Below, piece after piece: positions 8,760-17,283 of a stretch of DNA of 64,000 nucleotides. Source of the stretch: Bacillota bacterium. GTDB lineage: Bacteria; Bacillota; Clostridia; Peptostreptococcales; Anaerovoracaceae. The stretch spans positions 1 through 64,000 of the forward strand of contig JAFQBD010000012.1 in the NCBI GenBank assembly GCA_017416795.1. Direction: 5' to 3'. Below the pieces are notes generated by a model. That model did no database searches, was not told where the DNA came from, and saw nothing but the letters and a program-made list of their open reading frames with translations. The position numbers were made by a program, and so were the translations under genes. Numbering within the stretch: position 1 is the first letter of the stretch; every line of letters begins with the position of its first letter.

Positions 8760-10106
8760 ATGAAAGCAGCTTTCCACACACTGGGATGCAAAGTAAACCA
8801 ATATGAATCTGAGGCGATGGCAGGACATTTCAGAGCGGCAGGCTATGAGATAGTCGATGAGAGAGACTTCGCTGATGTATATATAATAAACACATGTACA
8901 GTAACGGCTGTTGCTGACAAAAAGTCGCGTCAGTATATCCGCAGGATGAAGAAGGTAAACCCTGACAGTGTGATCGCGGTCACGGGATGTTATGCTCAGA
9001 TCAGCCCTGAGGAAGTATCGGCAGTGGATGGTGTTGATATCGTTACAGGAACTAATGAGAAGCATCGCCTGGCAGAATACGTTGCAGAGTTCATGGAGAA
9101 CAGAACTAAGCAGATCCGCATCAAAGGCTATGAAGAACTGGATTCTTATGAAGATGTTGGTACTGTTGCCAGCACTGAAAATAGGACGAGGGCATATATC
9201 AAGATCCAGGAAGGGTGTAACAGATTCTGTTCATACTGCGTGATCCCGTATGCGCGCGGCAAGGTGAGAAGCAGAAGCTTTGATGACATTATCGACGAAG
9301 CGAAGAAGCTGATAGAAGCAGGGTATAAGGAGATCGTACTGACCGGCATCAATACCGCTCTTTATGATATGGAAAGCGCAGGCGTGCAAAGCGCAGACGG
9401 CTCCGCCGAAGAGCTTTACGGCGTAGAAAAGGTGATCGCGGCGCTGGACGCGCTGGATGGAGACTTTCGCATCAGGCTCAGCTCTCTTGAGCCGGCAGTA
9501 GTAAATGCCGGATATGTGAAGAGGCTCCTTAGATATGATAAGCTCTGTCACCATCTGCATCTTTCTGCCCAGAGCGGCAGCAGCAAGGTGCTGAAGGCCA
9601 TGAACAGACCTTATGACAGAGACGAATATCTTGATATCGTGAGAGTATTGAGAGAGCATGATCCGTATTACGGTATCTCTACAGATATAATAGTGGGATT
9701 TCCGGGAGAGAAAGAAGCTGATTTCGAAGACAGCTGCAGGCTTGTCGAAGAAACTGCATTTTGCAAAACCCACATCTTCAAGTATTCAAAGAGACCTTTC
9801 ACTAAGGCTGCTGAAATGAAGGAACATGTAGCGCCTCAGATAAAAAACATAAGAAGTGAAGCTCTCCATAAAGTGAGCAGGAAAGTAGCTGCAGACTTTT
9901 TCAGAAGCTGCAGCGGACAAGAAGAAAAGGTGCTTTTTGAAGAGATATATCATGACAGAGGGATCATCACAGGATTTACCGATAATTATACAAGGGTATA
10001 TGTGAAGTACGATGATGAGGCATCAGCAGAAATGCTGATCAATGAATTCGTGAAAGTCAGACTTGGACAGCCTTTTGAAGAAGGCATGACAGCTGAGTTG
10101 ATTTAA
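8760..10106 (+). CDS. mtaB: tRNA t6A37 methylthiotransferase MtaB
   Basis: Radical SAM enzyme that converts t6A to ms2t6A at position 37 of ANN-decoding tRNAs. The protein is 448 residues. An N-terminal UPF0004 domain begins with LGCKVNQYES and carries the auxiliary cluster cysteines Cys10, Cys46 and Cys77. The radical SAM cluster is Cys153-x3-Cys157-x2-Cys160 within EGCNRFCSYCVIPYARG. A C-terminal TRAM-like RNA-binding region follows. The LGCKVNQ opening separates MtaB from MiaB and RimO. ATG 8760 has GGAGGA at 8748-8753. The HIT gene follows after 39 nt. Confidence 0.95.
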   Translation: MKAAFHTLGCKVNQYESEAMAGHFRAAGYEIVDERDFADVYIINTCTVTAVADKKSRQYIRRMKKVNPDSVIAVTGCYAQISPEEVSAVDGVDIVTGTNEKHRLAEYVAEFMENRTKQIRIKGYEELDSYEDVGTVASTENRTRAYIKIQEGCNRFCSYCVIPYARGKVRSRSFDDIIDEAKKLIEAGYKEIVLTGINTALYDMESAGVQSADGSAEELYGVEKVIAALDALDGDFRIRLSSLEPAVVNAGYVKRLLRYDKLCHHLHLSAQSGSSKVLKAMNRPYDRDEYLDIVRVLREHDPYYGISTDIIVGFPGEKEADFEDSCRLVEETAFCKTHIFKYSKRPFTKAAEMKEHVAPQIKNIRSEALHKVSRKVAADFFRSCSGQEEKVLFEEIYHDRGIITGFTDNYTRVYVKYDDEASAEMLINEFVKVRLGQPFEEGMTAELI

Positions 10107-10145
10107 TGTATAATATCCATATAACAAACGAAAGGAAGTGAAATC

Positions 10146-10487
10146 ATGAGTGATTGTATTTTCTGTAAGATAGCGGCGGGAGAGATCCCATCCAACAAAG
10201 TTTATGAAGACGATAAGATCCTGTGCTTCCACGATCTGGATCCGCAGGCCCCTGTACATGTACTGATCATTCCTAAGAAGCATATAGCATCGATCGATGA
10301 TGTGGCTGATGAAGATCAGGAACTAATGGGATATATCATGGTAAAGATCAAGGACATCGCTGCTGAGCTGGGTCTTGAAAACGGATACAGAGTAGTTAAC
10401 AACTGCGGCGAAGACGGTCTGCAGACTGTTAAGCATATCCATTTCCATCTGCTTGGCAAGAGAAAGATGACATGGCCGCCGGGCTGA
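10146..10487 (+). CDS. HIT-family (HINT-like) nucleotide hydrolase
   Basis: Small cytoplasmic histidine-triad protein of 113 residues, of the group that hydrolyses phosphoramidate and adenylyl bonds. It opens with the CIFCKIAAGEIPSNKVYED stretch typical of Hint proteins and ends with the triad HIHFHLLG followed by the conserved KMTWPPG tail. The N-terminal CxxC may bind zinc. ATG 10146 is preceded by AAAGGAAGTG. It probably shares the mtaB transcript. Confidence 0.95.
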   Translation: MSDCIFCKIAAGEIPSNKVYEDDKILCFHDLDPQAPVHVLIIPKKHIASIDDVADEDQELMGYIMVKIKDIAAELGLENGYRVVNNCGEDGLQTVKHIHFHLLGKRKMTWPPG

Positions 10488-10528
10488 TACAGTGAAAACG
10501 CAGTATAAAAAACCGGTGAAAAAAGTCC

Positions 10529-10557
10529 TTGCATATCCTGCCATAAAATAGTATAAT
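10529..10557 (+). promoter_or_regulatory. Promoter for rpsU-yqeY
   Basis: TTGCAT at 10529-10534 and a perfect TATAAT at 10552-10557 are separated by 17 bp. It is a strong housekeeping-type promoter about 70 nt before rpsU. Confidence 0.8.
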
Positions 10558-10626
10558 AGCAACGTTGTAGGCAAGCCGTTCTACAGGCTGTAATGATTTA
10601 CATAAGGTCAGGAGGTGAAACGGGAA

Positions 10627-10806
10627 ATGGCACAGGTAATTGTTAGAGAAAACGAAAGCTTGGAAAGCGCTCTGAAGAGATTTAAGAGATCATGCGCAAG
10701 AGATGGCGTTATGTCTGAACTGAGAAAGAGAGAGCACTACGAAAAGCCAAGTGTAAAGAGAAAGAAGAAGTCTGAAGCTGCTAGAAAAAAGGCTAAGAAA
10801 TACTAA
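10627..10806 (+). CDS. rpsU: 30S ribosomal protein S21
   Basis: Small basic ribosomal protein of 59 residues that binds near the anti-Shine-Dalgarno end of 16S rRNA. The sequence begins [19 protein letters not shown] and ends in a Lys/Arg-rich tail, both diagnostic. ATG 10627 is preceded by GGAGGTG about 10 nt away; an in-frame GTG at 10615 lies inside that ribosome-binding site and is rejected. It is followed by yqeY, a conserved order in firmicutes. Confidence 0.97.
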   Translation: MAQVIVRENESLESALKRFKRSCARDGVMSELRKREHYEKPSVKRKKKSEAARKKAKKY

Positions 10807-10852
10807 AAACAACTGGTATTGAAGACTACTAAATAGATAAGAGGTGTTGGAA

Positions 10853-11305
10853 TTGACCTTAAAAGAAAGATTGAATGCTGACTTTAAGGAAGCAATGAAA
10901 AACAAACAGACGGTCAGAAAAGAGACCATCAGCTTCGTGAGAGCTGCCATCAAGCAGTATGAAGTTGACAACAGGGAAGAAATCGACGATGCAGGGATTG
11001 CATCCATTTTAGCAAAACAGGTTAAAATGAGAAAAGATGCCCTCGCTGATTTTGAATCTGCCGGAAGAACGGATCTTGTGGAAGCTTACAACGCTGAGAT
11101 CGAAGTGCTTTCTGAATATATGCCTAAACAGTTAACTGAAGACGAGATCGCAGATATCGTCAAGGCTACAGCAGCTGATTTGGGAATCGAAGCAGGAAGC
11201 GGCAAAGCATCCATGGGTAAGCTCATGGGAGCAACTATGCCTAAGGTCAAAGGGGTTGCAGACGGAAACCTGGTAAAGGCAGCAGTCGAGCAGTACCTCG
11301 CATAA
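10853..11305 (+). CDS. yqeY: GatB/YqeY domain-containing protein
   Basis: YqeY-family protein of 150 residues, related to the tail domain of GatB, the amidotransferase that corrects mischarged Asn/Gln tRNAs. The free-standing protein has no established reaction; tRNA binding is likely. The N-terminal TLKERLNADFKEAMKN and the C-terminal ...ASMGKLMGATMPKVKGVADG stretch are characteristic. I chose TTG 10853 because GAGGTG sits 6 nt ahead and the resulting N-terminus matches family members. It is co-transcribed with rpsU and closed by a terminator. Confidence 0.92.
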   Translation: MTLKERLNADFKEAMKNKQTVRKETISFVRAAIKQYEVDNREEIDDAGIASILAKQVKMRKDALADFESAGRTDLVEAYNAEIEVLSEYMPKQLTEDEIADIVKATAADLGIEAGSGKASMGKLMGATMPKVKGVADGNLVKAAVEQYLA

Positions 11306-11316
11306 TAAAGCTTAAT

Positions 11317-11351
11317 AAAGCGACGTTGACAATAGTCAATGTCGCTTTTTT
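11317..11351 (+). terminator. Intrinsic terminator after yqeY
   Basis: A 14-nt arm AAAGCGACGTTGAC, an AATA loop and the complementary arm (one G-T pair) run into a T-stretch ending at 11351. Confidence 0.93.
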
Positions 11352-11398
11352 CGTGCGTAAAAAACTAGTGAAAAACGAAAAATTTCAAGAGATTAAGG

Positions 11399-11427
11399 TT
11401 GTACTATTTTGTAATATATTGTATAAT
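11399..11427 (+). promoter_or_regulatory. Promoter for the AbrB-CHAP operon
   Basis: TTGTAC at 11399-11404 and TATAAT at 11422-11427 with an exact 17-bp spacer, 36 nt before the AbrB-type gene. Confidence 0.8.
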
Positions 11428-11462
11428 TTAGTTAGAAAATAAGAAAGTAGGAAAGTTGGAAA

Positions 11463-11678
11463 ATGGCAACTGCAGCTAACCCTATTATAGAATTACGCCA
11501 GAAGGCGCAGATAACTATCCCGAAGGGGATCGTAAAAAAGCTGAATCTTAATGAAGGCGATAAACTTGAGATCTATGAAAAGGACGGTGAGATACGCATC
11601 GTCCCTGTTGCTGTGTATCCGATAAGCTATGTAGATGAACTCAAGAAAGAAATAGAACGACTGAGGAAGGATAAGTAG
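11463..11678 (+). CDS. AbrB/MazE/SpoVT-type DNA-binding regulator
   Basis: A 71-residue swapped-hairpin DNA-binding protein. Residues 8-50 (IIELRQKAQITIPKGIVKKL then NLNEGDKLEIYEKDGEIRI) match the AbrB/MazE fold. The C-terminal 20 residues form a short charged helix that could aid dimerisation. No toxin partner follows, so an antitoxin role is unlikely. The next gene, 5 nt downstream, encodes a secreted CHAP-SH3b protein, which suggests local control of a cell-wall enzyme and probably autoregulation; both are inference. Confidence 0.85.
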   Translation: MATAANPIIELRQKAQITIPKGIVKKLNLNEGDKLEIYEKDGEIRIVPVAVYPISYVDELKKEIERLRKDK

Positions 11679-11683
11679 TATTG

Positions 11684-13165
11684 ATGAAGAGGATATTGTC
11701 TGTTGTGCTGGCTGTAATGCTGGCAGTTACATTGATCGTGCCATTGACTGCACTTGAAGCTGATGCTGCATTCAAAGTAAGGACTTCTATGCCGTCTTTT
11801 GATTCGGCAGAAGGGAAAGCGTATTACTATACAGATGACAATGTGTTTTATAAATACAATTATGGTCCGAATAAGAAGTACAGCAAGATAAGAGGCGGAT
11901 ATGTTTCCGGCAACTGTACTTGGTATGCTTACGGCAGAGCCAGTGAAATACTCGGTAAACCTCTGAACACAAATTTCAGATGGGGTGCAAACAACTGGTG
12001 GACACTGAACAAAATCGGAAATTATTATCCATATGGAAGCAAGCCAAAGGTAGGAGCAATAGCTTGTTATAAAAATCATGTGGCAGTAGTAGAAAAGGTC
12101 GTTAACGGTAAAGTCTATGTGTCCGAATCGGGTTGGACGATTTCAAAGAAATGTCCTAAAACAGCTTCTGACCTCAAGTTCCATTACGGTACGCCTTGGC
12201 TTTCATCTCTTAAAGGATATATCTATATTACTGATTCAATTTCTATTGATGCTAAAGAAGTAAGTTACAGCGTAGAAATCACGGCAGAAGATCTTAATTT
12301 AAGAGCAGGTCCGGGGACAAGCTACAGCAGGATAGGATATGTCAAACAGGGAATATATAAAGTTACTGAAGAATGCGGCAACTGGGCCAAGCTTGAAACG
12401 AATGGTTACTGGATATGCCTCAGCTATGCTAAAAAGGTGACTGATGAATCAAACCCGGACAGCTCTGCAGATGAAACTGTTGAGGGCACAGTTCCAAAAG
12501 AAGACACGGCAGTTACTGAAGGCACTAAAGATGAAGAACCGGCCGATATCCTTTATAAAGTAAAGGTCACTGCTACAAGCTTGAACATGCGTACAGGCCC
12601 CGGCACAAGCTATAAGTCAAAAGGGACTGTGAAGAAAAACAGCACCTATGAGATCAAAGCAGAAAAGAACGGCTGGGGGCAGTTAAAGACTAACGGATAT
12701 TGGATAAAGCTGTCATATACTAAAAAAGTGACATCAACATCCTCAAATTCAAGCGAGGCAACGGAACAGGCACCTGCTGTAGAAAAGGCACTTTATAAAG
12801 TAAAGGTCACTGCTACAAGCCTGAACATGCGTACAGGTCCGGGAACAAGTTATAAGTCAAAAGGAACTGTAAAGAAAAACAGCACTTATGAGATCAAAGC
12901 AGAAAAGAACGGCTGGGGACAGCTTAAGTCTAACGGATACTGGATCAAGCTCTCATACACTAAGAAGGTAACCGCTGCATCTGCAGAATATAAGGTGAAA
13001 GTAAAATCCAAAGACCTGAACATGCGTACAGGCCCCGGAACATCATATAAGAAAAAAGGGTTTATCAAACCGGGTACATATGTTATAAGCAAGACCAGCA
13101 ACGGCTGGGGAAAACTTAAGACCAACGGATATTGGATAAAGCTTTCATACACAACTAAAATATGA
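11684..13165 (+). CDS. Secreted CHAP-domain peptidoglycan hydrolase with four SH3b repeats
   Basis: Probable amidase or endopeptidase acting on peptidoglycan outside the cell. A signal peptide spans residues 1 to about 29 (MKRILSVVLAVMLAVTLIV, then an Ala-rich cleavage region ending ADAA). A CHAP domain follows with catalytic Cys78 in GNCTWYAYGR and His132 in KNHVAVVEKV. Four bacterial SH3 domains come next, each with the LNLRAGPGTSY / LNMRTGPGTSY core and ending YWIKLSYTKKV; they probably bind wall peptides. An acidic Glu/Asp/Thr linker separates SH3b 1 and 2. ATG 11684 is used; TTG 11681 is equally spaced from GAGGAAGG and cannot be excluded. The middle two SH3b units are nearly identical in DNA. 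It is co-transcribed with the AbrB-type gene. Confidence 0.9.
   Translation: MKRILSVVLAVMLAVTLIVPLTALEADAAFKVRTSMPSFDSAEGKAYYYTDDNVFYKYNYGPNKKYSKIRGGYVSGNCTWYAYGRASEILGKPLNTNFRWGANNWWTLNKIGNYYPYGSKPKVGAIACYKNHVAVVEKVVNGKVYVSESGWTISKKCPKTASDLKFHYGTPWLSSLKGYIYITDSISIDAKEVSYSVEITAEDLNLRAGPGTSYSRIGYVKQGIYKVTEECGNWAKLETNGYWICLSYAKKVTDESNPDSSADETVEGTVPKEDTAVTEGTKDEEPADILYKVKVTATSLNMRTGPGTSYKSKGTVKKNSTYEIKAEKNGWGQLKTNGYWIKLSYTKKVTSTSSNSSEATEQAPAVEKALYKVKVTATSLNMRTGPGTSYKSKGTVKKNSTYEIKAEKNGWGQLKSNGYWIKLSYTKKVTAASAEYKVKVKSKDLNMRTGPGTSYKKKGFIKPGTYVISKTSNGWGKLKTNGYWIKLSYTTKI
12551..12972 (+). repeat. Near-identical tandem SH3b-coding repeat (period 240 nt)
   Basis: About 180 nt starting at 12551 recurs at 12791 with only scattered, mostly third-position changes. 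The units encode SH3b domains 2 and 3; a short variable linker fills the rest of each 240-nt period. The close identity points to recent duplication within the gene. Confidence 0.9.
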
Positions 13166-13171
13166 TAAAAT

Positions 13172-13205
13172 AAAACAGCCTATAAGTTTAGGCTGTTTTA
13201 TGATT
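13172..13205 (+). terminator. Intrinsic terminator after the CHAP gene
   Basis: Perfect 11-bp stem AAAACAGCCTA / TAGGCTGTTTT with a 6-nt loop, ending in Ts; a further T6 lies at 13204-13209. Confidence 0.9.
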
Positions 13206-13236
13206 TTTTGAAAATTATGGAAGAGGGCGGAAGCAT

Positions 13237-15009
13237 ATGTTTTTACCTGTTACCATTAATGATATGAAAGCAAGAGGATGGGATGAAGTTGACTTCGTAC
13301 TTGTTACGGGGGATGCTTATGTTGACCATCCATCTTTTGGTACAGCGATAATTTCAAGATATCTCGAATCACATGGATTCAAGGTAGCCATATTATCTCA
13401 GCCAAACTGGAAAAACGCTGATGATTTCAAGTGTTTCGGAAGACCTAGACTAGGATTTCTCATAAACAGCGGCAACGTGGATTCCATGGTCAACCATTAT
13501 TCGGTTACTAAGCATAAGAGAAGCAGAGATGTATATTCTCCGGGCGGCAGGACAGGTAACAGACCTGACAGAGCCGTCATCGTATACAGCAACAGAGCAA
13601 GAGAAGCGTATAAGGATGTACCTGTCATAATCGGAGGTCTTGAAGCAAGCCTTAGAAGACTGGGCCACTATGATTATTGGGACGATAAGGTAAGACGCAG
13701 TATACTGCTGGACTCCAAGGCAGATATCCTCATCTACGGCATGGGAGAAAGGGCTGTTCTTGAGATCGCAGAAGCTCTTGATTCGGGACTTGAAGCTAAA
13801 GATATAACATGGATCAACGGCACATGCATCAAAGCTAAAGCAGCAGATGTGCAGACTCAGGAAGATGATGTTATCCTGCCTTCTTTTGAAGATATATCGA
13901 CATCTAAGGATGCGTACTGCGAAAGCTTTGCTCTTCAGTACAGGAGTAACGATGCCGTAGCAGGAAAGAGACTCCTTGAACCTAACGGAAATTTCTATAT
14001 CATCCAGAACCCTCCTCAGCCACCGCTTGAGAGGGATGAGCTGGATCATCTGTATGAACTTCCGTTCATGAGAGATTACCATCCATCATACGAAAAAGAC
14101 GGCGGAGTTCCGGCTATCGAAGAGATAAAGTTCAGCATAACAGCTAACCGAGGATGCTTCGGAGGCTGCGCTTTTTGCGCCATAACATACCATCAGGGAA
14201 GAGAAGTAAGAAGCAGGAGCAAAGCCTCCATCGTGGAAGAGGCAAAGCTTATGACGAAGCAGAAAGGCTTCAAGGGATATATCCATGATATAGGAGGCCC
14301 TACTGCGAACTTCAGACATCCGTCATGCAAAAAGCAGAAGAAGCATGGTATGTGCCAGCATAAAGACTGCCTTTTCCCTAAGCCATGCAGCCAGATGGAA
14401 GCAGATCATAAGGAATATATGGATGTACTTAAAGCTGTCAGAGAACTTGACGGTATCAAGAAAGTATTCATTAGATCGGGAATAAGATACGATTATCTGC
14501 TGGCAGATAAAGACCAGAGATTCATAGATGAACTTTGCAAACATCATGTGAGCGGCATACTGAAAGTAGCCCCTGAACATGTGTCGGGCAGAGTTCTCAA
14601 GAACATGAGAAAGCCGTCTGTCGAAGTCTTTGACAGATTCAGCGAGAAATACAGGGCTGTCAACAGGAAGCTTGGTAAGAAACAGTACATGGTCCCTTAC
14701 TTCATTTCATCACATCCGGGAAGCACTCTGGATGATGCTATAGAACTAGCGCTTTACATGAAGAAGACGGGATTTATCCCTGATCAGGTGCAGGATTTTT
14801 ATCCGACACCGGGGACACTTGCCACATGTATGTACCACACAGAAAAAGACCCGTTTACAGGTAAGCCTGTGTACGTGGCAAAAACTCATGAAGAAAAGAA
14901 GATGCAAAGGGCACTTATGCATTTTCATAAGAAAGAGAACCGTAATATAGTCAGGGCGGCCCTCAAAAAAGCAGGAAGAGAAGATTTGATGGAGGTACTG
15001 TCAAGATGA
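13237..15009 (+). CDS. YgiQ family radical SAM protein
   Basis: Member of the UPF0313/YgiQ family of radical SAM proteins, whose reaction is not established. The 590-residue protein opens with FLPVTINDMKARGWDEVDFV, the family hallmark, and has a cobalamin-binding-like N-terminal region. The cluster motif is Cys307-x3-Cys311-x2-Cys314 in RGCFGGCAFCAITYHQGR. A further cysteine-rich stretch near residues 363-386 may bind another metal. It follows its own terminator-bounded start, with AGGGCGG ahead of ATG 13237. Its last 4 nt overlap the start of a DNA methyltransferase gene. Confidence 0.92.
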   Translation: MFLPVTINDMKARGWDEVDFVLVTGDAYVDHPSFGTAIISRYLESHGFKVAILSQPNWKNADDFKCFGRPRLGFLINSGNVDSMVNHYSVTKHKRSRDVYSPGGRTGNRPDRAVIVYSNRAREAYKDVPVIIGGLEASLRRLGHYDYWDDKVRRSILLDSKADILIYGMGERAVLEIAEALDSGLEAKDITWINGTCIKAKAADVQTQEDDVILPSFEDISTSKDAYCESFALQYRSNDAVAGKRLLEPNGNFYIIQNPPQPPLERDELDHLYELPFMRDYHPSYEKDGGVPAIEEIKFSITANRGCFGGCAFCAITYHQGREVRSRSKASIVEEAKLMTKQKGFKGYIHDIGGPTANFRHPSCKKQKKHGMCQHKDCLFPKPCSQMEADHKEYMDVLKAVRELDGIKKVFIRSGIRYDYLLADKDQRFIDELCKHHVSGILKVAPEHVSGRVLKNMRKPSVEVFDRFSEKYRAVNRKLGKKQYMVPYFISSHPGSTLDDAIELALYMKKTGFIPDQVQDFYPTPGTLATCMYHTEKDPFTGKPVYVAKTHEEKKMQRALMHFHKKENRNIVRAALKKAGREDLMEVLSR

Positions 15010-16283
15010 TAACGCTGACAGAACTGACAAAAGCATATGAAGACGGCAAGGCGCTTTATGAAGCGATGCTGGAAGATCATGAAGCCGCAGCTTTCAGGAC
15101 TACGGAAGAATATGGCAGCGATCCTGTAAATACAGTAAGTTTGGGAGATAACCTGGATCACATGATGTATCTTCTGAAAGAAAAGGATATGGCAGGAAAG
15201 ATACAGCTCATCTATGTGGATCCGCCTTTCTTTTCAAGCGGTAAGTATCAGGCATCCATCAGACTTGAATCCGAGATCCTGGGGAAATCATCACTTATGA
15301 AGCTTGAGGCCTACGATGATAACTGGTCTAAGGGAATGCCCCAGTATCTTACTATGCTGACTGCAAGACTGTTTGCCATGAAGGAACTTCTTGCAGATAC
15401 TGGCTGCATATGGATGCACCTTGACTGGCACGGAGTATATTACGTGAAAGTCATCATGGACCAGATCTTCGGTGAAGCTAACTTTATAAACGAGATAATC
15501 TGGACATATAAGTCGGGAGGCAGCAGTAAGAAGAGTTTTGCTAAAAAACACGATACTCTGTTGGTGTACGGCAAGAGCCGAAAATATAAGTTTAATCCTC
15601 TTACAGAAAAATCATATAACAGAGGCTTGAAGCCATATAGATTCAAAGGCGTCGAAGAGTTCTGCGACGATGTTGGCTGGTATACCATGGTCAACATGAA
15701 AGATGTGTGGAGCATCGATATGGTAGGAAGGACATCTGCAGAAAGGACAGGTTATGCTACCCAGAAGCCTGAGAAGCTGATGGAGAGGATAATAGCATCA
15801 TGCACAGATGAAGGCGACCTTTGTGCAGACTTCTTCGCAGGCTCGGGGACTCTCGGAGCTGTATGCGAGAAGATGGGAAGGCGCTGGATGATGTGCGATG
15901 AAGGTGAGCTGAGCGTTTCGGGACAGATTCATCGATTAGGTAAGCTTGGCAGCAGTTTCAAAGTCGAAAGAGCTACTTGTGATTCGGAAGGCAGCTTAGG
16001 ATACAGCATGTCGGGCGGACTTATCAATCTCATTTCGTATAAAGCTGCCATGCCTGTCGGGCTGGGTGACTATGAAGATGAACTTAGAAGATATATGAAT
16101 GAAGACAGCCTGTGCATGGTCAAATGCTGGAGTGCGGGAAGGCTGGATGAAGACGGAGTCCACAGAGCAGACGGAGTTTTCTGTGACAGCTGGGGTATAA
16201 ATGAAGTGGACGGTTTTTCTGAAGATATCAGTATCATAGGTTATGATGTGTTTGGAAGAAGAGTTTCAGGGATGCCTGAATGA
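15006..16283 (+). CDS. Orphan DNA adenine/cytosine-N4 methyltransferase (beta class)
   Basis: SAM-dependent methyltransferase acting on an exocyclic amino group of DNA. The catalytic motif IV DPPF is at residue 72 and the SAM motif I FAGSGT is near residue 277; this IV-before-I order defines the beta class (type III Mod and CcrM relatives). The target domain lies between, with IWTYKSGGSSKKSF and KHDTLLVYGKS typical of Mod-like enzymes. The last 120 residues are not recognised and could be a specificity or accessory domain. No restriction or helicase gene is nearby. It overlaps YgiQ by ATGA and is translationally coupled to it. N6-adenine is the more probable product, but DPPF does not decide. 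Confidence 0.85.
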   Translation: MITLTELTKAYEDGKALYEAMLEDHEAAAFRTTEEYGSDPVNTVSLGDNLDHMMYLLKEKDMAGKIQLIYVDPPFFSSGKYQASIRLESEILGKSSLMKLEAYDDNWSKGMPQYLTMLTARLFAMKELLADTGCIWMHLDWHGVYYVKVIMDQIFGEANFINEIIWTYKSGGSSKKSFAKKHDTLLVYGKSRKYKFNPLTEKSYNRGLKPYRFKGVEEFCDDVGWYTMVNMKDVWSIDMVGRTSAERTGYATQKPEKLMERIIASCTDEGDLCADFFAGSGTLGAVCEKMGRRWMMCDEGELSVSGQIHRLGKLGSSFKVERATCDSEGSLGYSMSGGLINLISYKAAMPVGLGDYEDELRRYMNEDSLCMVKCWSAGRLDEDGVHRADGVFCDSWGINEVDGFSEDISIIGYDVFGRRVSGMPE

Positions 16284-16317
16284 TCTTTTTTAACGGAAGG
16301 TTTTGGAGGAATCAAGG

Positions 16318-17250
16318 GTGTTTCAATTCAAGGAAGTGGATAAAGAGAAAGAAGCTCGGCGCATAGCTAAAATAAAAGACTTCACTATCGATTTTTGCAT
16401 ACTGTTCGGTGCATGCTGCGTCAGTGCATTTTCTACAGTAAGTGTGATGATACCTAACGGGCTAACGTCCGGAGGCATAACCGGGGTGGCTAGAATACTG
16501 CAGAAGTTTCTTGATATAGATTTTTCTATACTATACTACGGACTTTCGGCAGTAGTTTTACTGATGGTATTCATCTTCATAGGATGGAAAGAGCTTAAGA
16601 AGATACTCTTTCTGTCGATATTATATCCGGCAGTGCTGTTTCTGTTCGAGCAGATGGATTTCCAGCTCCTTGAGACGAAGGATATACTGCTGGCAGCTGT
16701 ATTCTGCGGAGTATTTGCCGGCATATATATAGGACTCATATTCTGGAGAGGGTATGCTTCGGCAGGGACAGATGCTATAGCAAAGGTCCTGTGCATGAAA
16801 GTATGTCCGCAGGTGAGCATGAGTAAAGTTTTGCTGGTGCTTGATGCCATCGTAATAGTATCATCTGCATTCGTATACGGCAGGAATATCGCTTTGTATG
16901 CGCTGATCACCCAGGTGATACTGACTAAGACGAGTGAGATCATAATGTACGGGTTTGAGAGCAAGCTTGTCCAGCTGAATATCATCACCGAAAAGGCTGA
17001 AGATATGAGTAAATTCATAATGGAAGAGATGGATAGGGGTGTCACGAGTTATGAGATAAGGGGAGAATATACGAAGAATCCCATGAGACAGCTCATGTTC
17101 ATATGTTCTCAGAGAGAAAGTGCGATCGTAAGAAAACATTTATCTGAGATCGATCCTAAGGCGTTCGTTACTGTGACTAAAATAGAAACAGTATGGGGAT
17201 ATGTCAGAGGCACAAATGATATAAGTACGGATAAAAATATCAAGAAATAA
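16318..17250 (+). CDS. YitT family membrane protein
   Basis: Integral membrane protein of 310 residues with about five or six transmembrane helices (YitT_membrane domain) followed by a cytoplasmic DUF2179 domain at the C-terminus (from about residue 225, QLNIITEKAEDMSKFIME). A conserved MIPNGLTSGGITGVARIL loop is present. The family's transport function is unknown. I chose GTG 16318 because GGAGGA at 16305-16310 lies 7 nt ahead; the longer reading from TTG 16303 would place that site inside the gene. It starts 34 nt after the methyltransferase stop. Confidence 0.9.
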   Translation: MFQFKEVDKEKEARRIAKIKDFTIDFCILFGACCVSAFSTVSVMIPNGLTSGGITGVARILQKFLDIDFSILYYGLSAVVLLMVFIFIGWKELKKILFLSILYPAVLFLFEQMDFQLLETKDILLAAVFCGVFAGIYIGLIFWRGYASAGTDAIAKVLCMKVCPQVSMSKVLLVLDAIVIVSSAFVYGRNIALYALITQVILTKTSEIIMYGFESKLVQLNIITEKAEDMSKFIMEEMDRGVTSYEIRGEYTKNPMRQLMFICSQRESAIVRKHLSEIDPKAFVTVTKIETVWGYVRGTNDISTDKNIKK

Positions 17251-17283
17251 AGCGGCAGTTATATCTTAGAAGGGACGAAAAAC

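Noticed and set aside
11463-11678. MazE-like antitoxin of a toxin-antitoxin pair
   Set aside because: The fold fits but the following gene is a 494-residue secreted CHAP protein, not a small toxin, and no toxin precedes it.
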